Origin: Streptomyces sp. NK15101
GTDB taxonomy: Bacteria > Actinomycetota > Actinomycetes > Streptomycetales > Streptomycetaceae
Length of the DNA stretch: 44,327 nt
Reading direction: 5' to 3'
NCBI RefSeq assembly: GCF_020400725.1
Contig: NZ_JAINVG010000064.1
Location: 1-44,327, forward strand
Shown here: piece after piece, positions 39,345-44,327 of the stretch
Layout: every line of letters starts with the position of its first letter
Numbering within the stretch: the first letter of the stretch is position 1
Translations under genes and position numbers: made by a program
Notes under the pieces: generated by a model
Database searches by the model: none
Told to the model about the DNA's origin: nothing
What the model saw: only the letters and a program-made list of their open reading frames with translations

Positions 39345-40250
39345 TCAGCCGCGCTCCACGACCTGCGTCACCCGCGTGAAGCCGTCCGCGCCGTGCCCCC
39401 GCTCCACCGCCCGCCGCGCCAGGGCCTCCGCCGCGCGCATGACGCTCGCGTCGATGCCGTGCGCCTCGGCGGCGTGCACGACGTGGCCCATCGTCGACAC
39501 GGCCGAGGTGAGCGGATTGCCCTCGCCCGAGTACGAGCCGCCGTCCACGTCCTCGGCCCACTCCTGGAACAGCGGCGGCAGGATCGCCCCGATGCCCTGG
39601 GCGAACGGCGCGAGCTCCCGCGCCGAGATCCCCTCCGCCCGGGCCACCGCGAGGGCGTGCACGTACCCCGTCATCGACGTCCAGAAGATGTCGAGCAGCG
39701 CCACGTCGTACGCGGCGGCCCGGCCGATGTCCTCCCCCAGGTGGGTGTGGGAACCGCCCAGCGCGTCGAGCACCGCCCGGTGCTCGCCGTACAGCGCCTC
39801 GGGCCCGCTGTGCAGGAACACCCCCGCGGGCGTCCCTATGGTCGGCGTCGGGGTCATGATCGCGCCCTCCAGATAGCCGACGCCGTGCTCCGCCGCCCAG
39901 CGGTCGGTGTCCCGGGCCCGCTCGGGGGTGTCGGCGCTCAGGTTGACGACGGTCCGGCCCTTGAGCGCGTCCGTGACGGCCGGCTGCCGCAGGACCGAGT
40001 CCGTGGCGTCGTAGTTGACCAGGCAGATCACCGTGAGCGCGCTCGCGGCGACCGCCTCCTCGGCGCTCGCCGCCAGGACCGCGCCCCGCGCGCCGAGGTC
40101 GCCCTCCTTGCCCGGCGTGCGGTTCCACACGGTGGTCCGCACCCCGGCGTCCAGGAAGGCGCCGGCCAGCGCCCGGCCCATGGGCCCGAGACCGAGAACG
40201 GTGACGGAGGCGGAGGCGGAGGCGGGGGAAGGCTGGCGGGAAGAAGACAT
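39345..40250 (-). CDS. NAD(P)-dependent 6PGDH-like / imine reductase-type oxidoreductase
   Basis: Protein of 301 aa. The Rossmann motif VTVLGLGPMGRALAGAFLDA and NRTPGKEGDLGARGAVLAAS mark the beta-hydroxyacid dehydrogenase superfamily. The C-terminal helical domain with AAAYDVALLDIFWTSMTGYV and the polar residues there resembles imine reductases (which have Asp or Tyr in place of the catalytic Lys). Activity on an imine or a related substrate is plausible. GGGAG precedes ATG 40250 at 7 nt. It is divergent from an HxlR regulator across 64 bp, and is probably its target. Confidence 0.9.
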   Translation of the reverse strand: MSSSRQPSPASASASVTVLGLGPMGRALAGAFLDAGVRTTVWNRTPGKEGDLGARGAVLAASAEEAVAASALTVICLVNYDATDSVLRQPAVTDALKGRTVVNLSADTPERARDTDRWAAEHGVGYLEGAIMTPTPTIGTPAGVFLHSGPEALYGEHRAVLDALGGSHTHLGEDIGRAAAYDVALLDIFWTSMTGYVHALAVARAEGISARELAPFAQGIGAILPPLFQEWAEDVDGGSYSGEGNPLTSAVSTMGHVVHAAEAHGIDASVMRAAEALARRAVERGHGADGFTRVTQVVERG

Positions 40251-40314
40251 GACGGAACTCCCTTGCACATAAGTTTGGTTACACAGAGATGACCGACGAC
40301 GGAGAGGGACGCGG

Positions 40315-40665
40315 ATGACACGCCTCAGGGCCCAGGACACCGACGTCTGCGGCGTGACGGCCGCGATCGCCGTGATCGACGGCAAGTGGAAGACGTTGCT
40401 GCTGTGGCTGCTGGAGTCAGGACCGCACCGGCCCGGCGAACTGCGCCGCAGGATCCCCGGGATCAGCGAGAAGGTGCTGACCCAGGCGCTGCGGGAAATG
40501 GAGACGGACGGTCTCGTGCACCGCGAGGTGCACGACGTGCTGCCGCCGAAGACCGTCTACTCGCTGACGGAGCCCGGGCGCGAACTCTCCGAACTGCTCG
40601 GCCCGTTGTCGGACTGGGGCCACCGCCGACTGGACCGGATGACGGAGGCGGCCGCCGCCTCCTGA
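40315..40665 (+). CDS. HxlR-family transcriptional regulator
   Basis: Protein of 116 aa. Family hallmarks: C12 in DTDVCGVTAAIAVIDGKWKT, LLLWLLESGPHRPGELRRRI, GISEKVLTQALREMETDGLV and the wing HREVHDVLPPKTVYSLTEPG. The conserved N-terminal Cys can sense electrophiles or aldehydes in some members. It should bind the shared 64-bp gap with the divergent oxidoreductase gene, where the AT-rich stretch CATAAGTTTGGTTACACAG is the most likely operator. GGAGAGGGAC precedes the ATG. Confidence 0.94.
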   Translation: MTRLRAQDTDVCGVTAAIAVIDGKWKTLLLWLLESGPHRPGELRRRIPGISEKVLTQALREMETDGLVHREVHDVLPPKTVYSLTEPGRELSELLGPLSDWGHRRLDRMTEAAAAS

Positions 40666-40730
40666 GGCCCGCCCTCCCCTCTCCTCCCGGGCCGCCACCA
40701 GGTTCTCCCGGGCACCCGGCCCCGACAAGT

Positions 40731-40748
40731 ACCCACAAAAAAGTGGGT
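40731..40748. terminator. Short hairpin with A6 loop between convergent genes
   Basis: ACCCAC (40731-40736) pairs with GTGGGT (40743-40748) around AAAAAA. It lies 10 bp from the PAS gene stop and 66 bp after the HxlR stop. The stem is short, so efficiency is uncertain. Confidence 0.45.
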
Positions 40749-40757
40749 GTACGGGGG

Positions 40758-42086
40758 CTAGGCGGTGTCGCCGAGGTCCAGGAGCGCCGCCACCCGGGAC
40801 GCCACCGCCTCCGCGTGGGCCACGTCCTCGCGCTCGAAGGGGGCGCGGCAGGCGGCCCGCAGGAACGTCAGGACGCCGAGGGTCCGGCCCCGGGAGCGCA
40901 GGACCGCGCACAGGGCGTGGGCCGCGTCCCCCGGCCACTGGTGGGCCTCCGCCCACACCTCGGCGGTACGGCCCGCGCTCGCCCGCACCGTGCCCACCCG
41001 GTCCCATGCCTGGAGCGCCGGATGCCTGGGCCCGTACCGCAGCGGGATGCCGCCGCCCACGACGGGCGAGGACGGGCCCGGCGCGGCGCCCGCCGGGGTG
41101 GCCAGGGCCCGGGTGAGGCGCCGCTCCCCCGCCGGGCGGTCCACCAGGGCGTGGTCGGCGAACCCGGCCAGGGCGAAGTCGAGCAGGACCGTCGCCGCCT
41201 CGACCGGGTCCTCGCACTCCGCGGCCGCCGCGCCCGCCCGGTGCAGCTGGCTCCACCGGAACCGCAGCCGGTCGGCCTCGCGCGCCGCGAGCCGCTCCTC
41301 CGTGACGTCCTGGAACAGCCAGGCCACGCCCAGCGGCACCGGCTCCTCCGCCATCGGCGAGGCCAGCAGCAGGAAACCGCTGCGCCAGCACCGGCGCCGC
41401 TCCTCCGAGGCCGTCCGCAGCGTCACCCACACCTCGGCGGGCGCGGGCGGCGTGCCCTCGGCCAGGACGTGCTGGAGGGCGGCCTCCAGCTCCTCCGCGC
41501 CGTGCACGACGACGTCGCCGAGGGGCCGGCCGAGCAGGGCCGTGCGCCCGGTCCCGAAGGCACGGGCCGCGTGGGCGTTGACCATGGCGGGGCGCAGGTC
41601 GGCGTCGACGAGGACGACGCCCCAGGAGGCGTCCTCGAAGAGGGCCTCGCTGAGGGCCACCGACCGCTCCAGGTCGAGCTGGACGTGGACCTCGCTGAAC
41701 GCGCAGTACACGCCCGCCGGGCTGCCGTCCGCGCCGCGCACGCCCGCGGCCTGGCTCCGTACGAGCACCCGGCCGCCGTCCTTGCGCAGCAGCACGAACT
41801 CGTGGACCTGGCGCCCTGGGCCCTTCATGGCCCGCATCAGCCGGCCCAGGGTCTCCTCGGCGTCCGCGCTCCGCGCCGCCCATCCCTCGAACCCTCGCCG
41901 CCCGACCGCCTCGGCGGCGGACCAGCCGAGGATCCGCTCGGCCTCCCGGTTCCAGTGCGTGATCGTCCCGTCGGCGTCGAACGCGCAGAGCGCCGCGTCC
42001 ATCCCGTCGAGCAGCGCGGCCAGCAGATCGGCCCCCGCCCCCGGGACGGACACGGCGCCGCTCGTGGCCTCTGTGAATGCGCTCAT
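40758..42086 (-). CDS. Two PAS domains plus GAF sensor protein without an output domain
   Basis: Protein of 442 aa. PAS1 is at about 15-130 (LLDGMDAALCAFDADGTITH, WNREAERILGWSAAEAVGRR, then VYCAFSEVHVQLDLERS). PAS2 is at about 140-260 (SEALFEDASWGVVLVDADLR, FQDVTEERLAAREADRLRFR). The GAF-like C-terminal half ends ERSDVAHAEAV-like in FEREDVAHAEAVASRVAALL. Related Streptomyces proteins usually carry SpoIIE phosphatase or kinase modules, which are missing here. ATG 42086 follows GGGGGG at 8 nt; earlier in-frame starts exist. It may act as a partner-dependent sensor. Confidence 0.87.
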   Translation of the reverse strand: MSAFTEATSGAVSVPGAGADLLAALLDGMDAALCAFDADGTITHWNREAERILGWSAAEAVGRRGFEGWAARSADAEETLGRLMRAMKGPGRQVHEFVLLRKDGGRVLVRSQAAGVRGADGSPAGVYCAFSEVHVQLDLERSVALSEALFEDASWGVVLVDADLRPAMVNAHAARAFGTGRTALLGRPLGDVVVHGAEELEAALQHVLAEGTPPAPAEVWVTLRTASEERRRCWRSGFLLLASPMAEEPVPLGVAWLFQDVTEERLAAREADRLRFRWSQLHRAGAAAAECEDPVEAATVLLDFALAGFADHALVDRPAGERRLTRALATPAGAAPGPSSPVVGGGIPLRYGPRHPALQAWDRVGTVRASAGRTAEVWAEAHQWPGDAAHALCAVLRSRGRTLGVLTFLRAACRAPFEREDVAHAEAVASRVAALLDLGDTA

Positions 42087-42184
42087 CCAGGCACCCCCCA
42101 TGCTGCGACCATTCAACTGGAAGGTGACGCAGAGCACATCACCTTCGCCCCAATCACTCGTTTCGAATCACCCGAATAAATCGC

Positions 42185-42213
42185 TTGAGCGGGGGACGGA
42201 CCGTTCGTAGGGT
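42185..42213 (+). promoter_or_regulatory. Promoter TTGAGC-N17-TAGGGT for the structured RNA
   Basis: The -35-like TTGAGC (42185-42190) and -10 TAGGGT (42208-42213) are separated by exactly 17 bp, giving a start near 42219. No annotated-size gene lies downstream on this strand until 43313, so it serves the RNA at 42219-42430. Confidence 0.65.
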
Positions 42214-42218
42214 GTGGG

Positions 42219-42430
42219 TACACGCGAAAGGAGGTGATCCGAAAAAATGGTTTCTTTTCGGACTCGTGAGGTGACTGCGGGCTGAGGCCTGCCAGTCGCA
42301 CTCTGTGCACCTCGGCAGGCCTTCTGCCGAAAACCCAAGCAGTCACCCGACCCGTGAGTCGCCGGCAAGTCCGGCCGGCCGGTTTCCGTCCGAACCTAGG
42401 CGGACGGAGCCGAGACTCACGGGTCGTCTG
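42219..42430 (+). ncRNA. Multi-stem structured RNA with extreme Shine-Dalgarno match
   Basis: From the 5' end: AAAGGAGGTGATCC (42227-42240), a 14-nt complement of the 16S 3' end; hairpin TCCGAAAA/TTTTCGGA (42238-42262); stem GGTGACTGC/GCAGTCACC (42270-42278, 42339-42347) enclosing AGGCCTGCC/GGCAGGCCT (42285-42293, 42314-42322), which competes with CGGCAG/CTGCCG; then a perfect 12-bp stem GACCCGTGAGTC/GACTCACGGGTC (42349-42360, 42414-42425) enclosing CCGTCCG/CGGACGG. It lies between the PAS and pdxH genes. It may correspond to an S. coelicolor sRNA I remember as scr4389; this is unchecked. Confidence 0.7.
42247..42285 (+). CDS. 12-codon ORF inside the structured RNA
   Basis: ATG 42247 to TGA 42285 encodes MVSFRTREVTAG. 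It begins 12 nt after the GGAGG core of the long Shine-Dalgarno sequence, and its ATG sits in the loop of the first hairpin. The ORF ends exactly at the start of the AGGCCTGCC stem arm. It may be a leader peptide or a ribosome-docking site with no meaningful product. Confidence 0.4.
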   Translation: MVSFRTREVTAG

Positions 42431-42460
42431 CGTTTCCGGGGCCCGTCAGGTCCGGACCCG

Positions 42461-43117
42461 TCAGGGCGCCAGCCGTTCCACCCGCCACGCCCCGTCGGGT
42501 TCGTGGACGTAGCGCAGGCGGTCGTGGAGGCGGTTCTCGTGGCCCTGCCAGAACTCGACCGTCTCGGGGACGACGCGGATGCCGCCCCAGGACGGGGGGA
42601 CCGGGACCTGTTCGTGGTCCGGGTAGCGGGCGGCCAGTTCCCGGTAGCGGGCGAGGAGGTCCTCGCGGGACGGGATCACCGCGGACTGGGGGCTGGCCCA
42701 GGCGCCGAGCTGGGAGCCGTGCGGGCGGGTGCGGAAGTAGGCGACCGTCTCGTCGCGGCCGACGCGGACCGCGCGGCCGGTGACGATGACCTGGCGGGCC
42801 AGCGGGTGCCAGGGGAAGAGCAGCGAGGCGTACGGGTTGGCCGACAGCTCCCTGCCCTTGCGGGACTCGTAGTTGGTGAAGAAGACGAAGCCGGCCACGT
42901 CGTAGTGCTTGAGGAGGACCGTACGGGACGAGGGGCGGCCTTCGGGGGTGGCCGTCGAGACGATCATCGCGTTCGGTTCGTGGATCGCCGGGTTCGCGGC
43001 GGTCTCCTTGAACCAGCGGGCGAACTGCCCGATCGGTTCGGGGGCGAGGTCGGCCGCGGACAGCTCCGTGGTGCGGTACTGCTCGCGCATGTCGGCGGGA
43101 TCCAGGGCGTCGGTCAC
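42461..43117 (-). CDS. pdxH: Pyridoxamine 5'-phosphate oxidase
   Basis: Protein of 218 aa, full length for PdxH. Motifs: MREQYRTTELSAADLAPEPI, NAMIVSTATPEGRPSSRTVL and LKHYDVAGFVFFTNYESRKG (FMN-binding), VAYFRTRPHGSQLGAWASPQ, and the C-terminal FWQGHENRLHDRLRYVHEPD-type signature. It makes pyridoxal 5'-phosphate. GTG 43117 (VTDALDPADM) is preferred with AGGA upstream; ATG 43090 (MREQY) is an alternative. The frame is open far upstream as an antisense shadow of citrate synthase. It is divergent from citrate synthase across 195 bp. Confidence 0.95.
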   Translation of the reverse strand: MTDALDPADMREQYRTTELSAADLAPEPIGQFARWFKETAANPAIHEPNAMIVSTATPEGRPSSRTVLLKHYDVAGFVFFTNYESRKGRELSANPYASLLFPWHPLARQVIVTGRAVRVGRDETVAYFRTRPHGSQLGAWASPQSAVIPSREDLLARYRELAARYPDHEQVPVPPSWGGIRVVPETVEFWQGHENRLHDRLRYVHEPDGAWRVERLAP

Positions 43118-43312
43118 AGGGCCATCCTGCCGCAGCGCCCCAGTCTGCCCGGCACCACGGGGCGTTAATCCTCTCTCGCCGGATCGGCGCAGTGTGCCGG
43201 ATGTCACGCTTCCCCGCATCATCGGAACCGTACAGACTCTTCCGCTGGATGACTGTTGATTCCCCACCATCGACCGACACGGTTGATCGATCATCGATAG
43301 AGGAGCCGCCTG

Positions 43313-44327
43313 ATGTCCGACTTCGTACCCGGGCTCGAGGGAGTCGTCGCGTTCGAGACGGAGATCGCCGAACCCGACAAGGAGGGCGGTGCCCTCCGCT
43401 ACCGCGGGGTCGACATCGAGGACCTCGTGGGTCACGTCTCCTTCGGCAACGTGTGGGGGCTGCTCGTCGACGGCGCCTTCAACCCCGGTCTCCCGGCCGC
43501 CGAGCCCTTCCCGATCCCCGTCCACTCCGGTGACATCCGGGTCGACGTGCAGTCCGCGCTCGCGATGCTCGCGCCCGTGTGGGGTCTCAAACCGCTCCTC
43601 GACATCTCCGCCGAGCAGGCCCGCGACGACCTCGCCCGCGCGGCCGTCATGGCCCTCTCGTACGTCGCGCAGTCCGCGCGCGGCCAGGGCCTGCCGATGG
43701 TCCCGCAGAGCGAGATCGACAAGGCGGAGTCCATCGTCGAGCGCTTCATGATCCGCTGGCGCGGCGAGCCCGACCCGAAGCACGTCAAGGCCGTCGACGC
43801 CTACTGGACCTCCGCCGCCGAGCACGGCATGAACGCGTCCACGTTCACCGCGCGGGTCATCGCGTCGACCGGCGCGGACGTCGCCGCCTCGCTCTCCGGT
43901 GCCGTGGGCGCCATGTCCGGCCCGCTGCACGGCGGCGCGCCCTCCCGCGTCCTCGGCATGATCGAGGAGATCGAGCGGACCGGCGACGCCACCGCGTACG
44001 TGAGGCAGGCCCTCGACAAGGGCGAGCGCCTCATGGGCTTCGGCCACCGCGTCTACCGCGCCGAGGACCCCCGCGCCCGTGTGCTCCGCCGTACGGCCAA
44101 GGAGCTGGCGGCCCCGCGCTTCGAGGTCGCCGAGGCGCTGGAGAAGGCCGCCCTGGAGGAGCTGCACAACCGCCGCCCGGACCGGGTCCTGGCGACGAAC
44201 GTGGAGTTCTGGGCGGCGATCGTCCTCGACTTCGCCGAGGTCCCGGCCCACATGTTCACGTCGATGTTCACGTGCGCGCGGACGGCCGGCTGGTCGGCGC
44301 ACATCCTGGAGCAGAAGCGCACCGGCC
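43313..44327 (+). CDS. Citrate synthase 2 (cut by right window edge)
   Basis: The first 338 residues are present, and the end lies beyond the window. Citrate synthase features: GLEGVVAFETEIAEPDKEGG, LRYRGVDIEDLVGHVSFGNV, catalytic His in GAMSGPLHGGAPSRV, second His in MGFGHRVYRAEDPRA, and third-site region RRPDRVLATNVEFWAAIVLD. It condenses oxaloacetate with acetyl-CoA. It is the shorter, second citrate synthase type of actinobacteria. AGGAG precedes ATG 43313. The leader contains the short symmetric stretch GATCGATCATCGAT. Confidence 0.95.
   Translation, partial: MSDFVPGLEGVVAFETEIAEPDKEGGALRYRGVDIEDLVGHVSFGNVWGLLVDGAFNPGLPAAEPFPIPVHSGDIRVDVQSALAMLAPVWGLKPLLDISAEQARDDLARAAVMALSYVAQSARGQGLPMVPQSEIDKAESIVERFMIRWRGEPDPKHVKAVDAYWTSAAEHGMNASTFTARVIASTGADVAASLSGAVGAMSGPLHGGAPSRVLGMIEEIERTGDATAYVRQALDKGERLMGFGHRVYRAEDPRARVLRRTAKELAAPRFEVAEALEKAALEELHNRRPDRVLATNVEFWAAIVLDFAEVPAHMFTSMFTCARTAGWSAHILEQKRTG

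Noticed and set aside
42227..42240. Treating AAAGGAGGTGATCC as a fragment of an rRNA gene
   Set aside because: It is complementary to, not part of, the 16S 3' end, no other rRNA sequence surrounds it, and a promoter lies directly upstream.
43240..43300. GATCGATCATCGAT in the citrate synthase leader as a specific operator
   Set aside because: The symmetry is short and low in information, and no second copy was found in the window.
42461..44302. A 613-codon minus-strand frame ending in pdxH
   Set aside because: Its upstream part is antisense to citrate synthase; PdxH similarity begins only at about 43117.

Overview
The window is a stretch of a high-GC actinobacterial chromosome, almost certainly Streptomyces. 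Base composition is extreme, start codons are often GTG, and the gene set is typical: a DmdR1-type iron regulator next to a SIS-domain phosphosugar protein, RsbW/STAS-type anti-sigma proteins, lipoproteins, and an XRE/TPR-like regulator beside a short prim-pol protein. No tRNA, rRNA, CRISPR array, phage or complete mobile element was seen. Only the end of an IS630-type transposase remains at the left edge.

Layout. 1-4450: transposase tail, a 1212-aa secreted repeat protein, and a flavin reductase. 4463-4795: a dispersed hairpin-rich repeat whose inverted copy lies at 22079-22405. 4806-10267: a small membrane protein and three MFS transporters around a GlxA/AraC regulator. 10322-19614: a catabolic island with Zn-alcohol dehydrogenase, SDR, cyclase-family hydrolase, two acyl-CoA dehydrogenases, amidohydrolase-2 protein and acyl-CoA ligase, interrupted by a ricin-lectin remnant and an RsbW-like ATPase. 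19586-21980: STAS protein, sigma factor, and an anti-sigma factor fused to a mycothiol-dependent-isomerase-type domain. 22445-28171: purU, a conserved hypothetical, a branched-chain-type binding lipoprotein, a Pro/Gln-rich membrane protein and the XRE regulator. 28463-33432: prim-pol protein, ABC exporter pair, GNAT, SMI1/KNR4 protein, lipoprotein. 33570-37183: secreted FG-GAP protein, alpha/beta hydrolase, a possible RNA gene, membrane protein. 37247-44327: dmdR1, SIS protein, imine-reductase-like protein with its HxlR regulator, PAS/GAF protein, a structured RNA, pdxH, and the start of citrate synthase 2.

How the genes work together. The clearest unifying signal is a 17-bp palindrome, consensus TCTGACGGACCGTCAGA, found at four places (3817, 12376, 17988, 18074). 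Each lies about 15-21 bp before a start codon of the flavin reductase, the SDR/ADH operon, the amidohydrolase/acyl-CoA dehydrogenase operon or the ligase; the cyclase shares the second site at a greater distance. This defines a candidate regulon for uptake, CoA-activation and oxidation of an unknown, probably cyclic, carboxylic acid, run by a repressor encoded outside the window.

Other notable signals are a multi-stem RNA at about 42219-42430 carrying a 14-nt perfect complement to the 16S rRNA 3' end and a 12-codon ORF whose ATG sits in a hairpin loop; DasR-type dre-like sites upstream of the SIS gene and between GlxA and an MFS gene; and an inverted pair of roughly 243-bp elements that could invert or loop about 17.6 kb. 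All function calls come from reading the sequence and remembered family features; no searches were run.
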